Source of the DNA: Alloacidobacterium dinghuense
GTDB taxonomy: Bacteria; Acidobacteriota; Terriglobia; Terriglobales; Acidobacteriaceae
Assembly: GCF_014274465.1 (NCBI RefSeq)
Contig: NZ_CP060394.1
Span: 2,976,001-3,040,000, forward strand
Direction of reading: 5' to 3'
DNA: 64,000 nucleotides
Position numbers and translations under genes: made by a program
Shown here: positions 9,390 through 17,388 of the stretch, piece by piece
Position numbering within the stretch: position 1 is the stretch's first letter
How the letters are laid out: every line of letters begins with the position of its first letter
The notes under the pieces: generated by a model
Told to the model about the DNA's origin: nothing
Seen by the model: the letters and a program-made list of their open reading frames with translations, nothing else
The model's database searches: none

Positions 9390-9740
9390 TCAGATGCGTA
9401 GAGGCGGGGTAAACGACGATCGACTAAGACTGTTGCGAGGCGAGGCGTTGCTGGTTGCGACAAAGGCGAGAATTGTCGGGGCGACGAGATCTGAAACGAG
9501 GTTGCCGGGAACGTGAGATTGTAACGACTGCGCGGTTCCGGTCAAGAGAGCAGATTCTTCCTGCGGATGGCCGCATTGACGCTCACTTGTTACAGACGCA
9601 GCGCTCGTGCAGGATTGCATCGTATGCGTGCAGCAGACCGCTGACTGGTTCCCCGGAGTACAGATCATCTCGCATGCGGTCGAAGACACAATCCCGGCAA
9701 AGAGAAGCAGGACCATGATTGTGACACCGACGGCGCGCAT
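9390..9740 (-). CDS. Small cysteine-rich secreted protein of unknown function
   Basis: The 116-residue product has a Sec signal peptide (about residues 1-22) and then a cluster of cysteines: CEMICTPGN, AVCCTH, QSC and RQC within residues 23-57. The C-terminal half is Ser-rich and ends in PPLRI. The family is not recognised. It lies between the EmrB-type exporter gene (15 bases upstream) and the Met/His-rich outer-membrane-type gene (80 bases downstream), all on the minus strand, so an operon is likely. The cysteines could bind metal or form disulfides. Short length and lack of a known family make this less certain than its neighbours. Confidence 0.6.
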   Translation of the reverse strand: MRAVGVTIMVLLLFAGIVSSTACEMICTPGNQSAVCCTHTMQSCTSAASVTSERQCGHPQEESALLTGTAQSLQSHVPGNLVSDLVAPTILAFVATSNASPRNSLSRSSFTPPLRI

Positions 9741-9755
9741 GCGGTAATTCTACCT

Positions 9756-11378
9756 TTAATGGACAGCGATTTCCCCGCCTGCTCCGGGTTTGTTTTTGCG
9801 CAGCAGAAAAGTCAGCGGAATCATGATGAACGACGTGACACATAGGATAAAGTACATATCTTGATAGGCAAGCGTGTGCGACTGCTGCTGGATCTGGTTA
9901 TAGATTTGCCCCTGTGCCAGGTAGTTCGCGTTTGCCGAGCCTGCGCTTCGGGTAAAGACGTTGCTGAGTGCATTGACCTGGTTCTGCAGATTCGCGCTAT
10001 CTGGAGTTATGTGCTTGAGCAACTGGTTCTGGTGAAACTGACCGAGTTCGATCACGCCCGCATTGGTGAGCGAAATGAGAATGCTGCCGCCAATGTTGCG
10101 GACAAAATTGATGAGACCGGAAATCTGATTGTTCTTCTCCACCGGCATGCCGAAATAGGCCGCAGTAGTGACCGCGATAAAGACAAATGGAATGAAGAGA
10201 ACCTGAAGGATTCTGATGATAGACGCCATTCCGAAGCTCAAGCCGAGATTGATGTGAAGCGCGCTGAAATAGTAGCCAACAACGGCGGCACAGAAGCCAC
10301 CCGCGATGATGTTGCGCGCCGGAATTCGGCTTACTAACTGCCCCGCGATCGGCACCATGAATAGGAGGACAACTCCGCCTGCTGAAAGCGACAGGCCCGC
10401 GATGGTTGCCGTGTAGCCAAGCTGCGCCTGCAGGAATTGCGGCTGCAACACGGTTGTCGCATTCAGCAGGCCACCGGTAAAGAGCATGAGGAAACAACAG
10501 GTGGCGAAATTGCGGTTCTTGAGCAGGCGCAATTCCATGATGGGATTTTTCGTGAACCACTCCCACGCGAGAAGAACGACGAACGAAATCGCGAAAGTGA
10601 TCCCAAAGAAGCGGATGAAATCCGACTGGAACCAGTCCTTTTCTTCTCCTTTGTCGAGCATGATCTGTAGTGCGGACATGGAAATCACGAGCAGCGCTAT
10701 GCCCATTCGGTCCACATTCAGCAGATTCTTGCGGTCGGCCTTGATCCAGGGCGGATCTTCCACCAGGCGGTTGGTAAGAATCAGTGTAAGTATTCCGACG
10801 GGAATGTTGATGTAGAAAATCCAATTCCAGCTGTAATTGTCTGTGATCCAGCCGCCGAGAGTGGGGCCGATGGAGGGAGCGAGAATCGCAACGAGCCCGT
10901 AGAGCGCAAAGGCAAGGCCACGTTTCGCAGGCTCGAATGAATCGGCCATGATGGACTGTGCCATTGGCTGCAACCCGCCGCCGCCGGCGCCCTGAATCAC
11001 GCGAAACAGCAGCAGGAACCCGAGCGAGGGAGCAATGCCGCAGAGGAACGAGCTGATGGTGAAGATGACAATGCAGAACATGAAGAAGTTCTTGCGGCCC
11101 ATGATGCTCGTCGCCCATCCACCCATGGGCAGGACGACCGCGTTTGAAACAAGGTAGGCGGTCAGAACCCAGGTGCTCTCATCCTGACTGGCGCCGAGAC
11201 TGCCGGCGATGTGTGGCAGCGCAACGTTGGCGATGGAGGTATCTAGTACCTCCATGAATGCGGCGAGAGCCACAGTCGCCGCGATGACCCAGGGATTGAC
11301 CCGAGGCCGCCATCGTTCCTGTGCTATGAGCTTTGGTTCAGCAATGGTTTCGCTTGCCGCCATTGTTGCGGAGGCCAC
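9756..11378 (-). CDS. EmrB/QacA-type multidrug exporter (DHA2 family MFS)
   Basis: This 540-residue inner-membrane protein has 14 predicted membrane segments, the DHA2 pattern. Motif C-like and family signatures include FMEVLDTSIANVALPHIAGSLGA (about 41-63), STWVLTAYLVSNAVVLPMGGW (about 68-88) and SIGPTLGGWITDNYSWNWIFYINIPVG (about 170-196), all typical of EmrB. EmrB normally works with an EmrA/HlyD adaptor; none is next to it, so it may use one encoded elsewhere. A Met codon five residues in is an alternative start. Two small genes follow on the same strand. The drug or metabolite exported cannot be told from sequence. Confidence 0.92.
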   Translation of the reverse strand: MASATMAASETIAEPKLIAQERWRPRVNPWVIAATVALAAFMEVLDTSIANVALPHIAGSLGASQDESTWVLTAYLVSNAVVLPMGGWATSIMGRKNFFMFCIVIFTISSFLCGIAPSLGFLLLFRVIQGAGGGGLQPMAQSIMADSFEPAKRGLAFALYGLVAILAPSIGPTLGGWITDNYSWNWIFYINIPVGILTLILTNRLVEDPPWIKADRKNLLNVDRMGIALLVISMSALQIMLDKGEEKDWFQSDFIRFFGITFAISFVVLLAWEWFTKNPIMELRLLKNRNFATCCFLMLFTGGLLNATTVLQPQFLQAQLGYTATIAGLSLSAGGVVLLFMVPIAGQLVSRIPARNIIAGGFCAAVVGYYFSALHINLGLSFGMASIIRILQVLFIPFVFIAVTTAAYFGMPVEKNNQISGLINFVRNIGGSILISLTNAGVIELGQFHQNQLLKHITPDSANLQNQVNALSNVFTRSAGSANANYLAQGQIYNQIQQQSHTLAYQDMYFILCVTSFIMIPLTFLLRKNKPGAGGEIAVH

Positions 11379-11511
11379 CTTTCCCTACAGGAAAACAGGA
11401 CTTGCAGTACGACTGAAAAAGTATGTCTTGTCGTAGATGCATCTCCGCAGCTCAACGACGCTTAGAATGCATCATTTTAAGAAAATTCAAGCGGTTTTCG
11501 TTTTACTCGAA

Positions 11512-12186
11512 TCAGCCTCTCAAGTTTTCCGTCAGGAAGGCGAATGACCGTTCGCGCGCAATCCGGGCTGAATTCGGCTCATAGCTTGACCGCGGATTGC
11601 AATTGAAGCCGTGGCCTGCGTCATACCAGAAGATCTGCACCTCAGGATTAGAGGTGTGGACGCGATCCACTTCTTCTTTGGGAATGTGGGTGTCGAGCTT
11701 CCCGAAATGAAGCATCACCGGAACCTTCGGCGCTTCTTCTGCAAAGCTTCCAATGCCGCCACCATAATATCCCACTGTCGCATCCGTCTTTAGTCGCGTG
11801 GCGCTGAGCCATGCTACGGTTCCACCAAAACAATAGCCGATTACGCCCGCTTTCTTACCTGTCTCCTTGTGCGCGTAGTCGAGCGCTGCTGCAACGTCGA
11901 GGAGCGCACTCTCGATGTTCAGCTTCGGAATGAAGGACATTGCCTTCTGCATGTCGGCGCCTTCGTAGCCCAATTCAACATGCTTCTCGATGCGATCAAA
12001 AATGGCGGGGGCTATCGCCAGGAATCCGTCGCGAGCATAGCTGTCCGCGACGGAACGAATATGGGCGTTCACTCCGAAAATCTCCTGCACGACAACCAGA
12101 CCAGCGATAGGTTCCTTTTCCGGTTTCGCGATGTATGCATCCAGGAAATGTCCGTCGCTTGCTGTCAATTGCAACCACTCACTCAT
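11512..12186 (-). CDS. Dienelactone hydrolase family protein
   Basis: This is an alpha/beta hydrolase of the carboxymethylenebutenolidase family, about 224 residues. Catalytic features are visible: E35 in VVVQEIFGVN, nucleophile C119 in GYCFGG, an Asp in FGKLDTHIP, and the His in DAGHGFNC. The start was placed at the ATG at 12186 because AGGAGA lies just upstream. A GTG at 12201 would put that SD inside the coding region. It is a single cytosolic gene with no aromatic-degradation genes around it, so the physiological substrate is open; many members act on other small esters or lactones. Confidence 0.9.
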   Translation of the reverse strand: MSEWLQLTASDGHFLDAYIAKPEKEPIAGLVVVQEIFGVNAHIRSVADSYARDGFLAIAPAIFDRIEKHVELGYEGADMQKAMSFIPKLNIESALLDVAAALDYAHKETGKKAGVIGYCFGGTVAWLSATRLKTDATVGYYGGGIGSFAEEAPKVPVMLHFGKLDTHIPKEEVDRVHTSNPEVQIFWYDAGHGFNCNPRSSYEPNSARIARERSFAFLTENLRG

Positions 12187-12240
12187 GGAATCTCTCCTCA
12201 CTCCCTTCAGGAATTTTGTTTTGTGTTGAGGTTTGCAGGG

Positions 12241-13350
12241 CTATTGCGCTGAACCTGTGGTCTTCGTCGCATCGCTCACAGCCCAGTAACTGGCCCGTGC
12301 CACCACGCGTGCGTTGTAGTCGTTGTTGAGTTTCACCTGGATGGTGTGCAGGCCCGGCGTCAGATCGGATGGATGAAAGCTGAGAATGTAGCGGTTTCTG
12401 GAGTGGCTCGCCAGTTCATCGACGCGATCCTGAAAACCCTTTTCCTTAGTGAAGGAGGCGTACTCGCCACCGCTCATGGTGGCGATTTCACGCGCTGCGT
12501 TCTTGTGCACGGCGGCAATGGCCATCATGAGGGGTGCGAGGACATTGATCGATGATCCTCCTGCTGCATTTCCGCTTCCCCAATCCATGAGTCCTGCCTT
12601 AGTGGGCGAGAACGTCAGGCTCAGCACAAGAGTATTGCTGGTGCCAATGCGTTCGACCAGATCCTGTGCGTTGAATCTCTTGCTGCCATGGTCACGCGAC
12701 TCGCTGATGAGCAACAGCACGCGGCGATGGTCGGGTTGACGATGCTCAAGCAAGTCGACGGAGTATCCGACAGCATCGAAAATTGCTGCGCCGCCATCGC
12801 CGGGCCGCAGTTGTTGCAGGTCTTCTGTGATGTTGTTGGTGTCGCGCGAAAAGGCATCGAGGTAAACGGGCTTGGAATCGAAAACGACGAGTGCGGCCTC
12901 TCCGCGTCCGCCAGCGGTGAAGAGATCGAGCAATGGGCCAAGCTTGGCGAGCTTGCCGAACTCAAGACCGCTGGAGCGCCCGCGCTGGATGCAAACGACC
13001 AGGGACACAGGTTGCGCGTCTAGATCGTCGTCTACGTGGATGTCCTGCTTCACGCCGTTGTCTTCGAGGGTGAAATCCTTCGCTGCTAAACCGTACAACA
13101 CCTCGCCGGTCGGCTTTTCGACCAGTGTCGGCACCAATACCACGCTGGTATTGACACGGATTGTGGGCGGCAACTGTTGCTCCGGCAGGGGCTTCGCCGT
13201 TGGCCCCTGCGTTGAGTTTGGCGCGGCTTGTTGTGGCTTCGGAGCGGTCACGGGTTCTCCCGGAAACGGTTCCTGGGCTACGGAAATCTGCGCACCACCG
13301 CATAAAAACCCGGCGAACAGCGCTGCGCGGATAAGGGAATGAGAGGTCAC
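12241..13350 (-). CDS. VWFA-related protein of the acidobacterial type, secreted
   Basis: The 369-residue product has a signal peptide (cleavage near SVAQ, residue 25), a Pro/Gln-rich linker, and then the features of the acidobacterial VWFA-related family: VVLVPTLVEKPTGEVLYGLAAKDFTLEDNGVKQ (about 70-103) leading into a von Willebrand A-like domain (about 115-330) with GGRGEAALVVFDS and RRVLLLISESRDHGS. The first metal-binding (MIDAS) motif DxSxS is replaced by the segment CIQRGRSS, so metal-dependent ligand binding is doubtful. It starts with GTG at 13350 and follows the xylanase gene by 24 bases on the same strand. Function in this large family is unknown. Confidence 0.85.
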   Translation of the reverse strand: MTSHSLIRAALFAGFLCGGAQISVAQEPFPGEPVTAPKPQQAAPNSTQGPTAKPLPEQQLPPTIRVNTSVVLVPTLVEKPTGEVLYGLAAKDFTLEDNGVKQDIHVDDDLDAQPVSLVVCIQRGRSSGLEFGKLAKLGPLLDLFTAGGRGEAALVVFDSKPVYLDAFSRDTNNITEDLQQLRPGDGGAAIFDAVGYSVDLLEHRQPDHRRVLLLISESRDHGSKRFNAQDLVERIGTSNTLVLSLTFSPTKAGLMDWGSGNAAGGSSINVLAPLMMAIAAVHKNAAREIATMSGGEYASFTKEKGFQDRVDELASHSRNRYILSFHPSDLTPGLHTIQVKLNNDYNARVVARASYWAVSDATKTTGSAQ

Positions 13351-13374
13351 TTCTCTATGACAACAAAGCGCGGC

Positions 13375-14505
13375 TCAACTGCCAAGTCCGGGGCTTGCCT
13401 GGCGCCGTGCATCGAAGGCCTTGCGCATGGCAAAAAAGACGGGAGTCGGCTGGTAGTCGGCGTCAAAAGGCAGACAGCGCTGCGGCTGACCATCGCTGCG
13501 CGCGTGATGATGATTGAGCCAGGAGTACGTGTCAGTAATGCCCCAGGTGAGAACCGCCGTTACATTTGGCTCGGCAAGCACCAGGTTGAGATAGTCGCCG
13601 TAGAGTTTGGCTACAGCAGTGTCGCGCTCTTTTACCGAGCCTGTAAGCTTATGGTCTGAGACGTCTAGTTCTGTGATGAAAACCTGCATACCCAGTTCGC
13701 CAACAGCGCGGACAAACTCACGCAGCCCAGCGCCGGGTGTGCCCTCTCCTGCTGTTAGATGGCTCTGCACACCGACTGCATGGATCGGTACGCCTCTGAG
13801 CCGAAGTTGTTTGACCAGCGCCAGCACTTGGCTGCGCTTTTGTTCCTGCTCTGGCGTATCGAGTTCGATGCCGTAATCGTTGTAGGTCAGCAGAGCGGTG
13901 GAATCTGCTCTGCGGGCCGTGCGAAATGCGATTTCAATGTAGTCGGGACCGATCAGATCAAGCCACGGAGATTTGCGCAGTCCGTCTGGCCTGCCGTCCT
14001 TAACGTCAATCGCTTCGTTGACCACATCCCACGAGTGCAGTTTTCCGGCGAAGTGTCCGGCTACATGCTCAATGTGGTCGATCAGCAGCTCGCGTGCGTT
14101 TTCGTGCGTGGCCGTTGCTTGAAACCAGTCCGGCAACGCTTCATGCCAGCAAAGATTGTGTCCGCGAACACGCTGGTTGTGCTCATTGGCAAAGGCGAGG
14201 ATCGCATCTGCCGGAGCAAAATTATATTTGTCCGGAGCGGGACGCAGCGCTTTCCACTTCATCGCGTTTTCGGCAACGAGCAGATTCGCCTGCTCGGCGA
14301 CGGTGTTTGCATAGGCCGGCTCGCCGGCGAGCTTTTCCGGGACCACGGCGCAACCGGCGAGCAGTCCTCGCGCTTGCGCATGCGCGCGCAGCGACTGCGG
14401 CCCGGCGACATCTTCGGCCAGGATTTGATCCCACGGCAGGAGACTGGCTGCGGCTACATTTGCACTTTGTCGCAGAAATTGGCGGCGTGTCGATCTGAGA
14501 TGCAT
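13375..14505 (-). CDS. Endo-1,4-beta-xylanase, GH10 family, Tat-exported
   Basis: The 376-residue product hydrolyses beta-1,4-xylan. It opens with a twin-arginine signal (STRRQFLRQSANVAAAS), so export in folded form is likely. GH10 landmarks are NAMKWKALRP (about 79), VRGHNLCWHEALPDWF (about 113-128), SWDVVNEAID with acid/base E164, and VFITELDVSD with nucleophile E279, followed by TWGITDTYSWL. The catalytic domain makes up nearly the whole protein and no carbohydrate-binding module is present. It lies directly upstream of the VWFA-related gene. Together with the GH29 fucosidase it points to plant-polymer use. Confidence 0.95.
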   Translation of the reverse strand: MHLRSTRRQFLRQSANVAAASLLPWDQILAEDVAGPQSLRAHAQARGLLAGCAVVPEKLAGEPAYANTVAEQANLLVAENAMKWKALRPAPDKYNFAPADAILAFANEHNQRVRGHNLCWHEALPDWFQATATHENARELLIDHIEHVAGHFAGKLHSWDVVNEAIDVKDGRPDGLRKSPWLDLIGPDYIEIAFRTARRADSTALLTYNDYGIELDTPEQEQKRSQVLALVKQLRLRGVPIHAVGVQSHLTAGEGTPGAGLREFVRAVGELGMQVFITELDVSDHKLTGSVKERDTAVAKLYGDYLNLVLAEPNVTAVLTWGITDTYSWLNHHHARSDGQPQRCLPFDADYQPTPVFFAMRKAFDARRQASPGLGS

Positions 14506-14554
14506 GTTTTTGGAAGCGATTATATCGATGCAGCGCCTAACGACGAATTACAGG

Positions 14555-14794
14555 TTAAGAGTGCTGGCTGCGGGATGACAGCCTCTTGAAGTCATCCATT
14601 TCATTAGTCCAATGGAGAAAGCGCACGAGATTTCGTTTTTCAGTCCATAGAAAATGGATGACTTCCTTGGGCTGGAGGCTTTCAGCCTTTTTGCCGGAAT
14701 AGGTTTCGATGCGCCACTTCAGATACTCGCTGCGCCAGGGCCGCAGGCGGTGACCACGAGTTGCGTTCCAGATGAATCGAAGAGAAGCGAGCAT
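14555..14794 (-). CDS. Small basic hypothetical protein
   Basis: The 79-residue product is rich in Arg, Lys and Trp (LRFIWNATRGHRLRPWRSEYLKWRIETYSG) and has no signal peptide or membrane segment. I recall similar short proteins with the RGxRLRPWRSxYLxWRIETYSG pattern in other acidobacteria, but no function is known to me. It begins 22 bases after the DUF2306 gene on the same strand and has no clear SD. Conserved spacing and composition make it more likely a gene than chance. Confidence 0.6.
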   Translation of the reverse strand: MLASLRFIWNATRGHRLRPWRSEYLKWRIETYSGKKAESLQPKEVIHFLWTEKRNLVRFLHWTNEMDDFKRLSSRSQHS

Positions 14795-14816
14795 CTAGCG
14801 AAATGATACTGCACGC

Positions 14817-15512
14817 TTACGCTGTGGCCTGCAGGTTGTTTTTTGGTCTGGGAGCGAATTTTCTGTGATAGTAAGCGCGCGTCATCACGATTGCCGGAAC
14901 GCCGATTCCCGTCGGCACTACCCATATCCACCAGGCGTGGTGCAGCAAAGGGCCGATGGTGACAACGCTGAAGGCCGTCCATGCAGCGATGTAGCTGCCG
15001 AGCATGCCTGAAAGGTGCGCGTACCACCAGAACATCTTTTCCTTTGGACGATGGGTGAATGCCCAGGCGGTTGTGCCCGCGATCCACATACCAATGCCGC
15101 CGAAGACCATCGCGGGAATGCCGAGGTTCTGGACGAGCCCCGGCTTGAATGCTCCGAGAGACGCGAGCATTGCGCTGGCCATGAAGGTAAATCCTGCGGC
15201 GAACCAGTCGAGTGCTTTGGCTGTCTTTTCCCCCTTGTATGCGGCCTTCTGCCCCAACACGCGATAGCCGACAAACGCCGAATAGAAGCTGAAGATGGCC
15301 ACCAGCGCCAGAAACAGGATGGGACGGTAAATCGACATGACGATCGCCGTGACAGCGACTACGGCCATTGCCCAGAAGTAGATCTTTCCCCAGCGGCGAT
15401 GCGCGTTGCCGCCTTTTGCCGTAATCAGCGCGAGAGGAGCGAGCACAAAGGCCGAACTCCCCGCCGCGATATGAACGGCAAGAAATGCTTTCATCCAAAG
15501 TGGATCATGCAT
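14817..15512 (-). CDS. DUF2306-type membrane protein
   Basis: The 231-residue product has about seven hydrophobic segments, beginning KAFLAVHIAAGSSAFVLAPLAL and followed by KGGNAHRRWGKIYFWAM, a loop typical of DUF2306-like proteins, then further helices to a basic C-terminus. The start is the ATG at 15512 because AGGAGG stands 7-8 bases before it. Longer frames run back into padR and are ruled out. It follows padR by 20 bases and doxX before that, so it probably belongs to a PadR-controlled operon. Its biochemical role is unknown. Confidence 0.82.
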   Translation of the reverse strand: MHDPLWMKAFLAVHIAAGSSAFVLAPLALITAKGGNAHRRWGKIYFWAMAVVAVTAIVMSIYRPILFLALVAIFSFYSAFVGYRVLGQKAAYKGEKTAKALDWFAAGFTFMASAMLASLGAFKPGLVQNLGIPAMVFGGIGMWIAGTTAWAFTHRPKEKMFWWYAHLSGMLGSYIAAWTAFSVVTIGPLLHHAWWIWVVPTGIGVPAIVMTRAYYHRKFAPRPKNNLQATA

Positions 15513-15532
15513 GGCGTGACCTCCTCTGCGGT

Positions 15533-16084
15533 CTAGTCCGTGTCTTTTAGCCTTTTCAAGGCTTCTTCGCTCCACGCAAGTTGAGCTTTGGCGATGTGCT
15601 CGCCGTAGCTCAACGTCATCTCCCAGAACGGCAGCCCTGGATTTCTTTCGTCGCTCTCGGCAAAGAGGCGCTTGCGAATGCCTGCGTAGTCGGCGATCTC
15701 CTGCTTCCATAGCTGGCGATGGTCTTCGATCTGTTTGCGGCTCGTCGCGCCCGGAGCCCATTGGCCGAAAAACAGCTTGAGCAAAAGCTCGTTGCGCGGA
15801 ACCTCTGGGCTGGCAGGCTCGGCAAGCCATTGTTTCAGGCGTTCGCGTCCGGCGGGCGTGAGCGAGTAGACGTTACGGTCTGGTTTACCCTTTTGCCGCT
15901 GCGTCTTTTTGGTGACGAGGCGCTGCTTTGCCAACTGCTGCAGCGTAGGATAGATCTGCCCATAGCCTTCGCGCCAGAAATGGTTCACCGACCACGAAAT
16001 CAGTTGCTTGAGATCGTAGCCGGACTTGGGCCCGAGGCTGAGTAGTCCGAGCAAGGCGAACTGGCTCTGGTTTACACGCGGCAT
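15533..16084 (-). CDS. PadR family transcriptional regulator
   Basis: The 183-residue product has the PadR winged helix at the N-terminus (FALLGLLSLGPKSGYDLKQLISWSVNHFW, LYPTLQQLAKQRLV-like YPTLQQLAKQRLVTKK, YSLTPAGRERL; residues about 10-85) and the Vir-like helical C-terminal dimerisation domain, subfamily with a long tail. PadR proteins usually repress and respond to small phenolics or drugs. Its ATG at 16084 is one base past the TGA of doxX. The palindrome at 16552-16563 in the operon promoter is the obvious candidate operator, giving autoregulation. Confidence 0.92.
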   Translation of the reverse strand: MPRVNQSQFALLGLLSLGPKSGYDLKQLISWSVNHFWREGYGQIYPTLQQLAKQRLVTKKTQRQKGKPDRNVYSLTPAGRERLKQWLAEPASPEVPRNELLLKLFFGQWAPGATSRKQIEDHRQLWKQEIADYAGIRKRLFAESDERNPGLPFWEMTLSYGEHIAKAQLAWSEEALKRLKDTD

Positions 16085-16085
16085 C

Positions 16086-16550
16086 TCAGCACCACCCCGC
16101 CGGAATAACCCCTGCGAGAAAGGCTATCTGAAGCACGGTCCGCATAAAGAGCCCCGGCACTCCGCGGCCTGCGATCGTCAGCTCGTGCCGGGCGGCATAG
16201 ACATTCGCTGGAAACATCGCGATCAGAAGAACAGCCAGCCCCAGCGAGGCGGCTTTCGTCACCGGCGTCCATAGCATTCCGACGGCTCCGGCGATTTCGG
16301 CAAAGCCGGTGAGCGTGACCAGCATTTCTGGACGCGGGAATGCCGGAGGCACCATGCGAACGAGATCGGCGCGGCGCTTGCCCCAGTGCGCGGATGCCGT
16401 CAGCAGAAACATCGCGGCCACGGCTACACGTAGGCAATGCTGCCATGTCGCAAAGAACTCAGCGCCTGCCCATCCGATGAGGCGGCAGATGATGAGGGTT
16501 CCGGCGAGTACGAAGAATGGGATCATATCCTGGCTCTTCAGTACAACCAT
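16086..16550 (-). CDS. DoxX family membrane protein
   Basis: About 154 residues with four hydrophobic segments and the DoxX signature region VRMVPPAFPRPEMLVTLTGFAEIAGAVGML. DoxX-like proteins sit in the inner membrane and are often linked to redox or stress genes. It is the first gene of a doxX-padR-DUF2306 operon. The start is uncertain: ATG codons at 16574, 16550 and 16526 are in frame. A -35/-10 pair at 16579-16551 would place transcription start near 16544, which favours 16526 (MIPFFVLAG). No good SD precedes any of them. Confidence 0.85.
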   Translation of the reverse strand: MVVLKSQDMIPFFVLAGTLIICRLIGWAGAEFFATWQHCLRVAVAAMFLLTASAHWGKRRADLVRMVPPAFPRPEMLVTLTGFAEIAGAVGMLWTPVTKAASLGLAVLLIAMFPANVYAARHELTIAGRGVPGLFMRTVLQIAFLAGVIPAGWC

Positions 16551-16579
16551 TAGATATATATCTTTTTGATACATGTCAA
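16551..16579 (-). promoter_or_regulatory. Promoter with overlapping palindrome, likely PadR operator
   Basis: On the minus strand TTGACA (16579-16574), a 17-base spacer and TATCTA (16556-16551) form a sigma-70-type promoter before doxX. The perfect palindrome AGATATATATCT (16552-16563) overlaps the spacer and -10. PadR proteins bind short AT-rich dyads, and padR is the second gene of this operon, so autorepression is likely. Confidence 0.5.
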
Positions 16580-17388
16580 GTTAAATTCGACCCTCAAATT
16601 TCTGGAACTGAACTTTTCAGAACGCACTTACGAGGGTCACGGGCAGATGGATGAATCTTTTCAGGCAGATATGGCGAGCCTGCCTACTTCTGCTATGCTT
16701 CAGAATTTCAAACCAATAGCTAAGCGCTTGATTCTGCGAGTCGCTACTCAACAGAAAGCAAAGCATCTCAGATTATTTACAGCTAAGCCGCTGTGAAATG
16801 AAGGCGATAGCCGGGCGAAGGATTTGTCACGGTATCCTCTATCGACTCAGCAGGCGCGTGAGCCATCGTGGGAATCCTGATGGGAACCACCCTGTAACTC
16901 TTGAACCTTTTTCTTGGCGTGGTCGTGATGGGAACCTTCAAAGCAATGCTCCAGCATGTGCCGGAAGACATATTGAGTGACACCGAGTTGCACTGAGTTG
17001 CAGAACGAACAGCCACCCACGATATTTAGATGTTCGCTGCCCTGCGATGAATGGTAAGAAGGTTTTGCCCAAGGCACATCAACATTAAGACAGCCTGAAG
17101 CAGATCGGTTACGACCGTATTCATCCCTGTTACTCCCGTACTCATCCCAACGGTTGACGCCTTGCATTTGTAACCGTACTTTGAACACATTCTTCCCCCA
17201 CAGCAGTTTAACGGCCCCGGCCAGCTTACTCGTTTGCTCATCTGGCTTCGGCAATGACTTGCAGGTTTGCAACAGCGCCCCACGGCTTTAGCTCCAGAAC
17301 GGCTGACCTTTGGGAATTCCGCGCTGTTTCTGACCATCGACCGTGTTTTCAGGCGGAACGAATGCAAGAGCATGGAGGTCAGGCCTTG
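16580..17388. other. 0.8-kb stretch without a recognised gene upstream of the Tad-type genes
   Basis: No frame here gives a recognisable protein, and no tRNA or known riboswitch was seen. An extended -10-like element, TGCTATGCTTCAGAATT (16691-16707), matches one before ssb (19751-19767). TGATGGGAACC occurs twice (about 16879 and 16926), and a 13-base near-repeat CCGTA(T/C)TCATCCC occurs twice (about 17114 and 17137). It may hold a long leader, a small RNA or decayed coding sequence. Confidence 0.4.

Noticed and set aside
14817-15830. Longer version of the DUF2306 gene starting at 15830
   Set aside because: The extra N-terminus is padR sequence in another frame, and AGGAGG marks the ATG at 15512.
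16847-17272. Minus-strand frame of 141 codons in the gene-free stretch, with Cys/His-rich and DEYG repeat sequence
   Set aside because: No good SD, no recognised family and repeat-derived composition. It is kept only as part of the unexplained stretch.
17240-17330. Possible cyclic-di-GMP riboswitch before the TadG-like gene
   Set aside because: The GCAAAGCC and GGCCTA hallmarks and paired stems of the GEMM class are absent on both strands.
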